Source: CAVUNY01 sp963768585
GTDB taxonomy: Bacteria; Chloroflexota; Anaerolineae; Anaerolineales; Anaerolineaceae
Length of the DNA: 64,000 bases
Direction: 5' to 3'
NCBI GenBank assembly: GCA_963768585.1
Contig: CAVYIF010000018.1
Location: 432,802-496,801 of the forward strand
In this document: positions 34,661 to 43,621 of the stretch, one piece after another
How the letters are laid out: each line of letters begins with the position of its first letter
How positions within the stretch are numbered: position 1 is the first letter of the stretch
Notes under the pieces: generated by a model
The model's input: only the letters and a program-made list of their open reading frames with translations
What the model was told of the DNA's origin: nothing
Database searches by the model: none
Translations under genes and position numbers: made by a program

Positions 34661-35667
34661 TGACAATTTTGAAGGAGGCTTTTGCCGGAATCGCTGCCGC
34701 CATCACCACCAGCCTGCTGGTGATGGGTGCCATCGTTCTGGCGGTCACCGAGGGTATGATCTTGCCTACCGCCGAGCCGGTCGAAGAGGTCACAACCCTG
34801 GATCCAATGCAAGCTATGCTGTTCCCCTTCACCACACCCACCCCACCCCGCGCAAAAATCCAATTAGTTGCAGCTCCCACCCAACCGTTTGCCACGACCT
34901 GTCCCACGCCCGCTGGCTGGGAAGCCTATAACGTCCTTAAAGGGGATACTTTACGTGCCCTGGCGGAAGCCCGCCAGACAAGTGTAGAACTCGTGGTTAA
35001 GAATAACTGCATGACCGGCACCAGCCTGGTTCCAGATACGCGGCTTTTCCTGCCGCCTGCCCCTCCACCTACCCCAACACCGTTGACCCCAACGGCCACC
35101 TTTACACCCTCTGCCACGTCCTCTATCTGCCCACATCCAGCAGGCTGGGTGCGCTATCTCGTGCGCCCAGGCGATAACTTGTTCAGGATCGGCCTCGCCT
35201 ATGGCGTAAGCCCTGCTATCCTGCAAAAGGCTAACTGCCTGGCGTCGATTAACCTGATTTTCCCTGGAACCAGCATCTACGTGCCCAATGTTGCCCCGCA
35301 CTACACGGCTACCACCAAGCCGTTCTATCCAACCGCCACCCGGGTTAAACCTTCGCCCACGCGCACCTTCACCGTGAGACCTACTTCCACCAACACCCTT
35401 GTGCCCACGATGCCCCCATCCACAGCAACTTTCACGCCCACGTCCACCAGCGTCGTGCCCACGGCCACCTTCACGCCTACCCCAACAGCCACAAACAGCG
35501 CGACCCCGATCTCTCCGACCGCGACAGACACGCCCACACCTACGCCTACGCCTACTTCTACCGCGACCAACACCGTTACCACGACCCCTACGGGAACCAA
35601 TTTACCCACTAATACGTCTACACCAACAGTGACAATGACGTCAACCAATACACTAACCGGAAATTAA
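34660..35667 (+). CDS. LysM-domain membrane-anchored protein with Thr/Pro-rich tail
   Basis: 335 aa. An N-terminal hydrophobic segment (10-30) acts as anchor or signal. Two LysM-like motifs follow at about 85-130 (YNVLKGDTLRALAEARQTSV) and 160-205 (YLVRPGDNLFRIGLAYGVSP), separated by a Pro/Thr linker. The last 115 residues are low-complexity Thr/Pro/Ser. LysM repeats bind peptidoglycan or other N-acetyl glycans, so it is probably a cell-surface protein. It is co-transcribed with the upstream kinase-like gene (1-nt overlap) and the LCP gene 8 nt downstream. Confidence 0.85.
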   Translation: MTILKEAFAGIAAAITTSLLVMGAIVLAVTEGMILPTAEPVEEVTTLDPMQAMLFPFTTPTPPRAKIQLVAAPTQPFATTCPTPAGWEAYNVLKGDTLRALAEARQTSVELVVKNNCMTGTSLVPDTRLFLPPAPPPTPTPLTPTATFTPSATSSICPHPAGWVRYLVRPGDNLFRIGLAYGVSPAILQKANCLASINLIFPGTSIYVPNVAPHYTATTKPFYPTATRVKPSPTRTFTVRPTSTNTLVPTMPPSTATFTPTSTSVVPTATFTPTPTATNSATPISPTATDTPTPTPTPTSTATNTVTTTPTGTNLPTNTSTPTVTMTSTNTLTGN

Positions 35668-35675
35668 TCGATCCT

Positions 35676-36761
35676 ATGGCCAAGCGCATTCTTTTTCTCT
35701 TTGTTTTGCTCTCCACCACTATCGGGTGCAGCGTCGCTTCGTTTTCTCTGCCCATGGCTGCGGCAAACGCCCCATCCGGCCAATCCATGCGGCTGGTGAC
35801 TGCGGATCCCAACGCCACGCAAACGCCAACCCCCTTCCAGCCGGTCACGTCGACGCCCCAGATCACGTTGACCCCTTTGCCGCCAACTGCCACCAGTACG
35901 GAAATTCCCGTCGTAGCCAGGGCCACTGCTACAATGTCCGGCCCAGGGCCTGTGAGCCCCACCGCCAGACCGGTGCTGGGGAAATACCCGGATGGGCAGG
36001 TGCGCATCCTGGTTTTAGGATCTGACGCCCGACCGACCGGCGGTTTCCGCACCGACATTATCATGCTGGTGACGATCAATCCCCAACAGGGCACCGCCAC
36101 GGTGCTTTCGCTCCCGCGTGATTTGTGGGTCGATTTACCAGGCTGGGGCGCCAACCGGATCAACACCGCCATGGTGTACGGCGGTTTCTCCTTGATGGCC
36201 AGTACGTTGGAAAGTAATCTGGGAGTGCGTCCCACCCACTATATCATGACTACGTTTAACGGCTTTACCCAGATTATCGACAGCCTGGGCGGGGTCGATG
36301 TAACCGCCAGCAAGACTCTGACCGATAAATGCTCCTCCAATCTGGGTGGATATCGCGGCTACTGCACGGTCAACCCGGGGATTACCCACATGAACGGCCA
36401 GTTTGCCCTGTGGTACGTGCGCTCTCGCTATTCCACCAGCGATTTCGACCGCGAGCGGCGCTCACAAGAAGTGCTGCAGGCATTATTCTCAAAGCTGATG
36501 AACTTGAATGCGATTGCCCGTATTCCAGACATGTATGAGATTTACCGCAAAAATGTGGAAACAAATCTTTCGCTGGCGGATATCGTTGGGTTGGCTCCGG
36601 TCGCATCCAGCCTGATCAGCGACTTTTCCAAAGTGCGGCGCTATACAGTTGGCCCAGGACAGGTATCCGACTGGGTTGTACCGGGCAGCGGGGCAATGGT
36701 GCTGGTGCCGAATTACAATCTCATCCAACCGATCATCATGGAAGCAGTGTTTACCCCATAA
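35676..36761 (+). CDS. LytR-CpsA-Psr (LCP) family protein
   Basis: 361 aa. A short signal ends in TTIGC (Cys18), suggesting a lipoprotein, then a Thr/Pro linker (45-98). The LCP catalytic domain (about 108-290) shows RILVLGSDARPTGGFRTDII, SLPRDLWVDLPGWGANRINTA and HYIMTTFNGFTQIIDSLGGV, with the family Arg/Asp residues; YVRSRYSTSDFDRERRSQEV completes it. LCP enzymes ligate glycopolymers to the cell envelope. It is grouped with LysM and a membrane sensor-like protein. Confidence 0.92.
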   Translation: MAKRILFLFVLLSTTIGCSVASFSLPMAAANAPSGQSMRLVTADPNATQTPTPFQPVTSTPQITLTPLPPTATSTEIPVVARATATMSGPGPVSPTARPVLGKYPDGQVRILVLGSDARPTGGFRTDIIMLVTINPQQGTATVLSLPRDLWVDLPGWGANRINTAMVYGGFSLMASTLESNLGVRPTHYIMTTFNGFTQIIDSLGGVDVTASKTLTDKCSSNLGGYRGYCTVNPGITHMNGQFALWYVRSRYSTSDFDRERRSQEVLQALFSKLMNLNAIARIPDMYEIYRKNVETNLSLADIVGLAPVASSLISDFSKVRRYTVGPGQVSDWVVPGSGAMVLVPNYNLIQPIIMEAVFTP

Positions 36762-36768
36762 TTAAAAC

Positions 36769-36825
36769 AGCGTTTCCGAGAGGATAGCGGTTTTTCAACT
36801 GCCTATTTTCTCGGGAACGCTTTTT
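36769..36825 (+). terminator. LCP operon terminator
   Basis: 13-bp stem with one G-T wobble (36769-36781 / 36809-36821) and TTTTT ending the element, 7 nt after the LCP stop. Confidence 0.8.
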
Positions 36826-36842
36826 CAGGGAATATTGGGGGT

Positions 36843-36871
36843 TTGACAATGTATTGTGGGTCTGCTATACT
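36843..36871 (+). promoter_or_regulatory. consensus-like sigma-70 promoter
   Basis: TTGACA (36843-36848), a 17-bp spacer and TATACT (36866-36871) lie 48 nt before the start of the Xer-like gene. This is the clearest housekeeping promoter in the window. Confidence 0.8.
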
Positions 36872-36918
36872 CTGGCAGGTTCATCTATGCGAAAAATCCT
36901 CCGACAGGAAACGACTAA

Positions 36919-37818
36919 ATGTCCACTCAATCTGCTGCAGCTCATATAACCGAACAAACCGGCATCCTGCCGGCACTGGGCGCTTGGGAAATCTATCTCA
37001 ATGATCAAGGACGTTCACCGTATACGGTCAAGTCTTTTCTGAACGACTTGAACCTGCTGGTAAACTACCTGCCTCCTGGCAGAACGGTGGGGTCGGTCAC
37101 GACCCGTGAAATAAATAATTTTCTAGGATGGCTGCAGAACGGGCGCGGCGTACCTTGCAGCCCCAAGAGCCTTTCGCGGCGGATCACTTCAATCAAGGCC
37201 TTTTTTCGCTGGCTGCAGCGCAGTGGCGTCCTGACTATTGATCCTGCGGATAAAGTTCTGCAGCAGTCTGTGATCAGCCCGCTGGCGGAAGTACTGACCG
37301 AAGAAGAAGAGAGGAAGGTTTTGGAAACAGCGGATGCTTACCGCCGTGGGAAAAAACCGGATGCGCGACCCTACGTTTTGTTAAGCCTGCTGCTGATCAC
37401 CAGTATCAAGAAAGGCGAATGCTTGAATATTCATGTCAATCACGTCGACCTTGAAGCGCCCGGTGGACCGATTTTGTTCGTGCGCTATGCCAGCCCGCAG
37501 AACCGGTATAAAGAACGGAAAATCGAACTTCCTGATGAGTGGGTGACTGCATATAAAGAATACCTGGCCCAGTATGAACCGCGAGAAACGGTGTTTCCAT
37601 GGTCACCGCGCCGCCTGGAATATTTACTCGAAGAAATCGGCGAAAAAGCCGGTCTGACAAAACATCTTTCATTCGATATGTGCCGCTGGACATCTGCCCT
37701 GGATGACTGGCTCTCCGGCACCGAACATGACACCATCCGCCAGAAGTTGGGCATCTCGAAGATCCAATGGCGTGAAGTCAGCAATAAACTGCGGCAGTTG
37801 GCCGAAAATAAAGCATAG
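36919..37818 (+). CDS. Xer-like protein with degenerate recombinase active site
   Basis: 299 aa. The N-terminal SAM-like core-binding domain (about 18-105, WEIYLNDQGRSPYTVKSFL, RRITSIKAFFRWLQRSG) and a C-terminal fold align with XerC/D. The catalytic residues are lost: Arg I is Lys164 (TSIKKGE), the HxxR box reads FDMCR (252-256), and no nucleophilic Tyr follows LGIS (277-280). It is probably a DNA-binding protein derived from a recombinase. It is a single-gene unit with its own strong promoter and a palindromic terminator. It has no IS or att sites, so I do not read it as a mobile element. Confidence 0.8.
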   Translation: MSTQSAAAHITEQTGILPALGAWEIYLNDQGRSPYTVKSFLNDLNLLVNYLPPGRTVGSVTTREINNFLGWLQNGRGVPCSPKSLSRRITSIKAFFRWLQRSGVLTIDPADKVLQQSVISPLAEVLTEEEERKVLETADAYRRGKKPDARPYVLLSLLLITSIKKGECLNIHVNHVDLEAPGGPILFVRYASPQNRYKERKIELPDEWVTAYKEYLAQYEPRETVFPWSPRRLEYLLEEIGEKAGLTKHLSFDMCRWTSALDDWLSGTEHDTIRQKLGISKIQWREVSNKLRQLAENKA

Positions 37819-37853
37819 CCGTCGGTCAGTCCTCGTACTTTCTGCCGGAAAAA

Positions 37854-37907
37854 TAAACAAATATCGGGGCTGTCTCGAAATTTCGAGACAGCCCCGATAT
37901 TTGTTTA
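37854..37907. terminator. 54-bp perfect palindrome between convergent genes
   Basis: Two 27-nt arms meet with no spacer (37854-37880 / 37881-37907). It lies between the plus-strand Xer-like gene and the minus-strand HtrA gene and has AT-rich outer ends on both strands. It is a likely bidirectional terminator. Confidence 0.8.
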
Positions 37908-37947
37908 CCTGACCGCTGGTCACTGATTGGCTGAAACGCTAAACAGC

Positions 37948-39174
37948 CTACTTCGTGCTCTCCAGGGTAACCTGCACCTGGATGCGTTCGCTGCCGCGGA
38001 AAAGGGCCAGGGTCACCGTATCACCCGGTTTATATTCAAACAGGGCGTTAATATATGGATGGTCGCCATCTAAAGCCACGTCTCCTACCTGGACAATAAT
38101 ATCTTCTTCTTTGATCCCGGCAGTTTCGGCCGGGCTGCCTGAATCAACCTGGGTGACATATACCCCCCATTGGGCCGGCAGACGGTAAACGGTGGCAATC
38201 TGAGGATCGATAGACTGGTAGCGAATGCCGAGATATGGACGAGCGACGGCCCCATCCTGAATAAGCTGAGCCGCTACAACCTGCACCGTGCTGGCAGGGA
38301 TTGAGAATCCCAACCCTTCAACCACCGTGCTGGCCCCCGACCCACCGCGCACGATTAATGTGTTGATGCCAATCACTTCGCCAGCCAGGTTGACCAGGGG
38401 TCCGCCAGAATTTCCCTGATTGATGGCAGCATCAGTCTGAATCATATTTTCCATTAAGAACCCATTGCCCGAATCCAGACTGCGGCCAACAGCACTGATC
38501 ACCCCGGCGGTGACCGTATTTTTAAAATCGCCCAACGGTGACCCGATGGCAATGACCGTCTCACCCGGCTTTAAAAGATCCGAGCTGCCCAGTTGAACGA
38601 CAGCCGGCGGCGTTTCGTCAACCTTGAGGACAGCCAGGTCCGAATAAGGATCGGCACCGATCAGATTGGCCACAATTTCACTGCCGTTAGCCAATACCAC
38701 ACTATACAATTCTGCGCCCTCAACGACATGATTGTTGGTGAGTACATAGCCATCCTGCGAAATGAATACACCGCTGCCGCTGGACAAACCCCCAGATACA
38801 ATCCCAAAGCGTGTGCGCTGTCCCGGATTTTTCGCCAGAACGGTGACCACCGCCGGACCGACCTTTTCGACAGCCTGGGTGATGGACGTTTCAATCTGGG
38901 TCATGGACACTTCCAGCTTGCTTTGCGGCTGGGCCGGGTTGCCTTCCGGCACATTTGTCGAAGGCACACTGCGCGTCGGCGTGTCCGACACCACCGCCGC
39001 AGGAGCGGTGATCGTGGCCTGAACAATCGGCTGCGAAGCTGCGGATGTGATCGAGGTGGGCTGCGATTGCAGGTAGCGGTAGACAATCGTCCCACCGCCC
39101 ACCGCCCCGACCAATCCGGCACCAGCGGCGACAACTAACAACAAAACGATGTAAAGAAATTGTCTCCCAGACAT
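37948..39174 (-). CDS. HtrA/DegP-type serine protease with PDZ domain
   Basis: About 408 aa from the ATG at 39174; the longer ORF starts at a TTG. An N-terminal membrane anchor (YIVLLLVVAAGAGLVGAVGG) and Ser/Thr-rich linker precede a trypsin-like domain. The triad is seen as LTNNHVVEGAE (His), YSDLAVLKV (Asp) and NQGNSGGPLVN (Ser). A C-terminal PDZ domain contains YLGIRYQSI and GVYVTQVDSGSPAETAGI. It would act outside the membrane in protein quality control. It is followed on the same strand, in reverse order, by the CtpA gene upstream of it. Confidence 0.93.
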   Translation of the reverse strand: MSGRQFLYIVLLLVVAAGAGLVGAVGGGTIVYRYLQSQPTSITSAASQPIVQATITAPAAVVSDTPTRSVPSTNVPEGNPAQPQSKLEVSMTQIETSITQAVEKVGPAVVTVLAKNPGQRTRFGIVSGGLSSGSGVFISQDGYVLTNNHVVEGAELYSVVLANGSEIVANLIGADPYSDLAVLKVDETPPAVVQLGSSDLLKPGETVIAIGSPLGDFKNTVTAGVISAVGRSLDSGNGFLMENMIQTDAAINQGNSGGPLVNLAGEVIGINTLIVRGGSGASTVVEGLGFSIPASTVQVVAAQLIQDGAVARPYLGIRYQSIDPQIATVYRLPAQWGVYVTQVDSGSPAETAGIKEEDIIVQVGDVALDGDHPYINALFEYKPGDTVTLALFRGSERIQVQVTLESTK

Positions 39175-39252
39175 ACTATTCTTCTTTTCTGCGGCACAAA
39201 TTTCCAACGATCTGAGGAAGGGACAACCTTCTCCACATCGTTGGATGGATAT

Positions 39253-40533
39253 TTATTTTGCGGCGTTGGTTAAAATTTCTACCGCTTTATCTAACTGAGG
39301 ATCAAGGTCGTTGGTGATATCATCCTGGGTTAAGGGAACCACCACATCCGGCTCCAAACCGACTTTATTGATCTGGCGCTCCTTGGGGGTCAACCAGCGC
39401 GCTACCGTGATGCGCACCGCACCGCCGTCATCGCGCAGCTGGGTGATTTGCTGAACCGAGCCCTTGCCGTAGGTCTTGACCCCAACCAGGGTGCCGCGCC
39501 CATAATCCTGAATGGCGCCGGCGGTGATTTCGGAGGCAGAAGCAGTCCCTTCGTTCACCAACACCACCAGCGGAATATCTGTGGCCAGCCCATTGGGCTT
39601 GGCGTTGTACGTGTTGCGCGTACCATCCCCAAATTGCTCGTACATGACCACATTAGGCGATTTTATAAATTCAGAAACTACATTGATCGCCGTATCCAAC
39701 CAGCCTCCGCCGTTATTGCGCAGATCCAGGATCAGGCCTGCCGGCTTTTGGGAGAGGAATTCCTGCAGGTATTTGCGCAGCTCGGGTTCGGTCTGGTCGC
39801 CAAAGGTATACAGGCGAATATAGGCGATGTTGTTTTCAAGCATTTTACCTTCGGCCTGGGGAACGGTAATCTCGGCCCGGGTAATGGTCACGTCAAAAGG
39901 CTGCTGCTCCCCTTCGCGTTGGATGGTGAGGATGACATTCGTGCCAGCCTGACCGAGAACCCGTTTGAGAACCACATCTCCCGGATTTCCGGTCATATCC
40001 TCTTTATCCACAGCAATGATCAGATCGCCAGATTTCAAACCTGCTTTTAGCGCCGGGGAATCGGGCATTGGAGAAATAATCTTGAGAAATTCGCCCGTAG
40101 TATCCACCCAGGCACCGATCCCCTCATACGTCTTACCGGTCAGATCCGCGGTTGCTTCAGCGTAAATCGTCGGGTCCCAATAAGAGCTGTGCGGGTCGCC
40201 CAGGGCTTCGATCATACCTTTCATCGCCCCACGCATCAGGGCCTGGTCGTCTACCGGCTGGTCCACATATTCCTGGTGAACCAAACTCCAGGCGTCCCAG
40301 AACGGCTTAAATAAAGTGGTGGTGTCAACCGTGACCGTCGCCTGACTGGCCGGGACTGCGGTTTCCGAGACGATTATGGACAAATCCTGAGTAACTGCAG
40401 GCTGAAAAATAAACTCCGGCCGCATCTGACCCGGAATCAACCAGCCAACCAATACTCCCCCGGAGAAAGCCCCACCCACAATAAAGATCGAGACCACAAC
40501 AATCAGAATGATTCTGGTCGTCTTAGATTCCAT
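39253..40533 (-). CDS. C-terminal processing protease (S41, CtpA)
   Basis: About 426 aa from an ATG at 40533 with RBS TAGGAGC; the longer ORF adds unrelated sequence. The N-terminal membrane anchor is IILIVVVSIFIVGGAFSGGV. A helical bundle precedes a PDZ domain (GAWVDTTGEFLKIISPMPDS, ALKAGLKSGDLIIAVD) and the S41 core with catalytic Ser in NEGTASASEIT and Lys in VGVKTYGKGSVQ. It cleaves C termini of extracytoplasmic proteins. It lies 79 nt upstream of HtrA on the same strand, so the pair forms an envelope-proteolysis unit. Confidence 0.93.
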   Translation of the reverse strand: MESKTTRIILIVVVSIFIVGGAFSGGVLVGWLIPGQMRPEFIFQPAVTQDLSIIVSETAVPASQATVTVDTTTLFKPFWDAWSLVHQEYVDQPVDDQALMRGAMKGMIEALGDPHSSYWDPTIYAEATADLTGKTYEGIGAWVDTTGEFLKIISPMPDSPALKAGLKSGDLIIAVDKEDMTGNPGDVVLKRVLGQAGTNVILTIQREGEQQPFDVTITRAEITVPQAEGKMLENNIAYIRLYTFGDQTEPELRKYLQEFLSQKPAGLILDLRNNGGGWLDTAINVVSEFIKSPNVVMYEQFGDGTRNTYNAKPNGLATDIPLVVLVNEGTASASEITAGAIQDYGRGTLVGVKTYGKGSVQQITQLRDDGGAVRITVARWLTPKERQINKVGLEPDVVVPLTQDDITNDLDPQLDKAVEILTNAAK

Positions 40534-40666
40534 CAAAGCTCCTATGTACAAAACTTTCGATATGCAGTATTCTGCCCAACGATACCATGACAGAATTAAT
40601 GGAAGATGAATCTTCCACAAATGGTACAACGCCACCCGGTTTTCCGAGGGGCCGTCCCCTTGCGGG

Positions 40667-40933
40667 CTACCCCTGCGGTTTATTATCTGCGGAATTTTCC
40701 TGGGGATGCGCGCGCAGAACATCTGCCTGGCGCGCCAATTCGGCAAATTGATCGTCCTCTTTTTTCCAAGAACGAGTAAAACTGGGACCCTCAATATTTT
40801 CGCTGGGCGGTGTGCGCCGCTGGAAGCGCGTCCCCTGGCGCCAGGCCGTCCACAAGATGGCCCCTGAAAGCAGGACCACACCCGCCAGACAGCCCAGGGC
40901 TGCCCAGGCCTGCGCGCTCAACTGCAGATTCAA
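40667..40933 (-). CDS. small single-pass membrane protein, hypothetical
   Basis: 88 aa. One N-terminal membrane helix (WAALGCLAGVVLLSGAILWTA) is followed by a basic, then charged cytoplasmic tail. The ATG overlaps the HAD gene stop by 4 nt, which supports it as a real, translationally coupled gene. I recognise no family. Confidence 0.65.
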   Translation of the reverse strand: MNLQLSAQAWAALGCLAGVVLLSGAILWTAWRQGTRFQRRTPPSENIEGPSFTRSWKKEDDQFAELARQADVLRAHPQENSADNKPQG

Positions 40934-41574
40934 GGTCTGACTCCGTCCCAGGGCAGGACTGATGGCAAATCATCCAGACGCGAAATCGTCAAAGTTTCAA
41001 AATCCGGTTCAAGCGGGCCAATCCGGATGGCGTGCATGCCAAAAGCCCGGGCGGCGCGTACATTGTGCGCCTGGTCATCCACCAGCACACAGCGCGCCGG
41101 GTCCGCCTCGCCCGCTTTCTCTAATGCAATACGGAATGCTTCTTGCATCGGTTTACAGTAAGGCGACATGGCTTTGATATCGATGATTTGCTGGAAGCAA
41201 TCGCTCAATCCAAGCACAGCTAAAACGCGCCGGGCATGATTGGCATCTGCATTGGTAAAAATTACCCTGCGCTGAGGATAGTTTTGGAGCATGTGGCACA
41301 GGCCAGGATTGGGACGTAAAAATTCCAGCAAAGGTACATCATGGACGAAAGCCAGGTATTCATCTTCATTCACGTGGTATTCCGCCTGCAGGCCGCGCAT
41401 GGTGGTGCCGTACCGCAAAAAAAGCTCCTGCCGCCGCACGCGGGCATCCGCAAGCGACAGATGGAATCTTTCCATCACATACAAATCGATCCTCTGGCGA
41501 ATGGCCATCCAAACGCCAGAATCCGCCGGATAAAGCGTGTCGTCGAGATCGATGAATAAAGTTGAATACGGCAT
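40930..41574 (-). CDS. HAD hydrolase, pyrimidine 5'-nucleotidase-like
   Basis: About 214 aa from the ATG at 41574 (MPYSTLFIDLDDTLYP). The HAD motifs are LFIDLDDTLYP, RRVIFTNADANHARR, KPMQEAFRIALEKA and CVLVDDQAHNVRAARAFG. Together with the long helical cap (about 20-95) they match the SDT1/pyrimidine 5'-nucleotidase subgroup, which dephosphorylates UMP/CMP. The neighbouring small membrane protein is coupled to it. Specific substrate is not provable by eye. Confidence 0.87.
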   Translation of the reverse strand: MPYSTLFIDLDDTLYPADSGVWMAIRQRIDLYVMERFHLSLADARVRRQELFLRYGTTMRGLQAEYHVNEDEYLAFVHDVPLLEFLRPNPGLCHMLQNYPQRRVIFTNADANHARRVLAVLGLSDCFQQIIDIKAMSPYCKPMQEAFRIALEKAGEADPARCVLVDDQAHNVRAARAFGMHAIRIGPLEPDFETLTISRLDDLPSVLPWDGVRP

Positions 41575-41646
41575 GCAGCCAGTATACCAAAAAAAGAAAG
41601 GAGCCTTACAATCGTGATAGGTGAACGCAGGCGACAAGTGCTTTGC

Positions 41647-41675
41647 TTGACACTTCACCCTCCCTGTGCTAAATT
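41647..41675 (+). promoter_or_regulatory. promoter of the roadblock operon
   Basis: TTGACA (41647-41652), 17-bp spacer, TAAATT (41670-41675), about 50 nt before the TTG start of the roadblock gene. GAAGGAG RBS follows at about 41713-41719. Confidence 0.65.
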
Positions 41676-41726
41676 ATTAAAACCGCATTAGATTTTAGGA
41701 GGGGGTCCCCTCGAAGGAGCACCACT

Positions 41727-42098
41727 TTGACGAAGACACGTTCCCAACTTATGGTCGAGCGCCTGCGCGAAATGCAGGCATCATCCCCGGATATTGAAGC
41801 CTCCGCTATTGTTAGCGTGGACGGCCTGACCATCGCATCTGCTTTGCCACAAGGTATCGAGGAGGATCGCGTTTCGGCCATGTCTGCCGCGATGCTCTCT
41901 CTGGGTGAACGGATCGCGGGCGAATTGGGCCGGGGATCCCTGGAACAGGTATATATCAAAGGTGTTTCCGGTTACGTGATTTTAATGTCGGTTGGGGAAG
42001 ATGCTGTTCTGACTGCACTGAGCCGCGAGCAGGCCAAATTAGGCCTGATTTTCCTCGATATGCGCAGAGCAACCGAGGATCTCAAAAAACTCATCTGA
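41727..42098 (+). CDS. roadblock/LC7-domain protein
   Basis: A 123-residue single-domain roadblock/LC7 protein (MglB-like fold), starting with TTG 7 nt after GAAGGAG. SPDIEASAIVSVDGLTIASA and the amphipathic C-terminal part (GYVILMSVGEDAVLTALSRE, AKLGLIFLDMRRATEDL) are typical. Such proteins dimerise and regulate small GTPases or sensory complexes. No MglA-like GTPase is adjacent; instead a V4R protein and a response regulator follow in the same operon. Confidence 0.88.
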   Translation: MTKTRSQLMVERLREMQASSPDIEASAIVSVDGLTIASALPQGIEEDRVSAMSAAMLSLGERIAGELGRGSLEQVYIKGVSGYVILMSVGEDAVLTALSREQAKLGLIFLDMRRATEDLKKLI

Positions 42099-42113
42099 AC
42101 TCAGGACTAGATT

Positions 42114-42746
42114 ATGGAACAGATTCCAAAGAGTGGTCTATATTATCCATATAAATTTGCCCGCATTGCGATCCTGGCCTTGAAAGATGTCATGGGACAG
42201 AACGGTGTGAATGCCATCTTAAACCTGGCGAACCTTTCCGACCTGATTGATAATCTGCCGCCTGACAACCTGGAACGCAAGTTTGATTTTGCCGATTTTT
42301 CGGCGATAAGCGGCGCGCTTGAAGACATGTTTGGGCCGCGCGGCGGGCGCAGCCTGGCACAACGGGCCGGACGCGCAACCTTTGAAGATGCGCTGCGCAA
42401 TTTCGGCGCGCTGGCTGGAGTAGGCGACCTGGCTTTCAAGGTACTGCCACAGTCGATCAAACTGCGCATCGGGCTGCCAGCCATGGCAAAAATTTTCACC
42501 CAGACCAGCGATCAGTTGAGCACCTCGGTCGAAAAACCGGACCATTTTATCTACACCATTCACCGCTGCCCGGTTTGTTGGGGCAGGCAGACCGAAAAAC
42601 CGGCCTGTAATTACGCCACCGGACTGCTGCAAGCCAGTTTGAAATGGGTCTCGGGCGGGAATGAATTCCGCATCAATCAAACCACAGCCAAATCGTGCGG
42701 TGACGAAAACTGCCAGTTTATCATCCAAAAAGAAGTAATTTCATAA
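42114..42746 (+). CDS. V4R (4-vinyl reductase-like) domain protein
   Basis: 210 aa. The C-terminal half carries a V4R pattern with Cys clusters: HRCPVCWGRQTEKPACNY, LKWVSGGNEFRINQTT and CGDENCQFII. V4R domains bind small hydrophobic ligands or metals and often serve as sensors. The N-terminal half (GVNAILNLANLSDLIDNLPP) is helical. It lies 15 nt after the roadblock gene and 8 nt before the response-regulator gene, so it probably feeds a signal into that pair. The ligand is unknown. Confidence 0.8.
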   Translation: MEQIPKSGLYYPYKFARIAILALKDVMGQNGVNAILNLANLSDLIDNLPPDNLERKFDFADFSAISGALEDMFGPRGGRSLAQRAGRATFEDALRNFGALAGVGDLAFKVLPQSIKLRIGLPAMAKIFTQTSDQLSTSVEKPDHFIYTIHRCPVCWGRQTEKPACNYATGLLQASLKWVSGGNEFRINQTTAKSCGDENCQFIIQKEVIS

Positions 42747-42754
42747 GGCCAGGT

Positions 42755-43621
42755 TTGGAAGACGTAAAAAGCACCCTCTTGATCGTAGAAGATGACCTGG
42801 ATATTGCAGATATGCTCAATGCCTATTTCCGCATCCAGGGATATGAAGTGTTGACTGTCAACTGGGGGGAAGATGGCGTGCGCGCCGCTCAAACCAGCAG
42901 CCCCGACCTGGTCATTCTGGATATTCGCTTGCCAGATATCGACGGATTTGAGGTGGCCCGCCGGCTGAGATCGATGCGGCGCACCAAAGACCTGCCGATC
43001 ATCTTTTTAACTGAAAAACGCGACCGTAAAGATCGCCTGACCGGGCTGGAACTGAATGCGGACGATTACATCACCAAGCCGTTCGACATCCAGGAACTGC
43101 GCCTGCGCGTGCGCAATTCCCTGGAGCGGGCGCGGCGCGGTACGCTGACCAACCCGGTCACCGGCTTGCCCGAGGGCTTCCTGGTCGATGACCGGCTGAG
43201 CGCCTGCCTGAAAAAAAGCGATTGGTCGCTGTTAACCATTTCACTGCGCAACCTGGATGCCTTCCGCGAGACATACGGCTTTGTAGCCTCAGACGACCTG
43301 CTGCGGGCTGTGTCGATCATGCTGCAGGATGCAGTTCGCGAGAACGGAAACCCGGACGACTTTCTCGGGCACCTGACAACCGCTGACTTTGCAATCATCA
43401 CCCTGCCGGCCTCTCAGCAGTTGCTGAAAGAACGCATCCGCAAGCGGCTGGAGCAGTCCTTCGATTACTTTTACCGCGACCAGGACCGCGCCTCCGCCGC
43501 GATCAGAAAGCAGCGCCTGGCAGTTGAAATTAAAGAATTGGCTGCGGGGAAAATGACGTTTAAAGACCTGGTAGGGTTTAAAATGGAGGTCGAACGCATG
43601 TACCGCCCCGGAGCCTTATGA
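42755..43621 (+). CDS. response regulator with degenerate GGDEF-like output domain
   Basis: 288 aa, TTG start. The receiver domain (8-120) has the acidic pair EDD, the phosphoacceptor in LVILDIRLPDIDG and Lys in DDYITKPF. After NPVTGLPEGFLVDDRL, the usual entry into a GGDEF domain, the rest follows that fold, but the GGDEF signature is replaced by TTADF, so diguanylate cyclase activity is unlikely. No DNA-binding helix is evident. The next gene overlaps by 4 nt. It may act by protein contact with roadblock/V4R partners. Confidence 0.82.
   Translation: MEDVKSTLLIVEDDLDIADMLNAYFRIQGYEVLTVNWGEDGVRAAQTSSPDLVILDIRLPDIDGFEVARRLRSMRRTKDLPIIFLTEKRDRKDRLTGLELNADDYITKPFDIQELRLRVRNSLERARRGTLTNPVTGLPEGFLVDDRLSACLKKSDWSLLTISLRNLDAFRETYGFVASDDLLRAVSIMLQDAVRENGNPDDFLGHLTTADFAIITLPASQQLLKERIRKRLEQSFDYFYRDQDRASAAIRKQRLAVEIKELAAGKMTFKDLVGFKMEVERMYRPGAL

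Noticed and set aside
35325..35648. Val/Gly-rich minus-strand ORF
   Set aside because: It is the antisense of the Thr/Pro-rich LysM protein tail.
40534..40881. Longer N terminus for the CtpA protease
   Set aside because: The added residues show no signal peptide and read through the intergenic gap and the small membrane protein gene; the ATG at 40533 has an RBS and membrane anchor.
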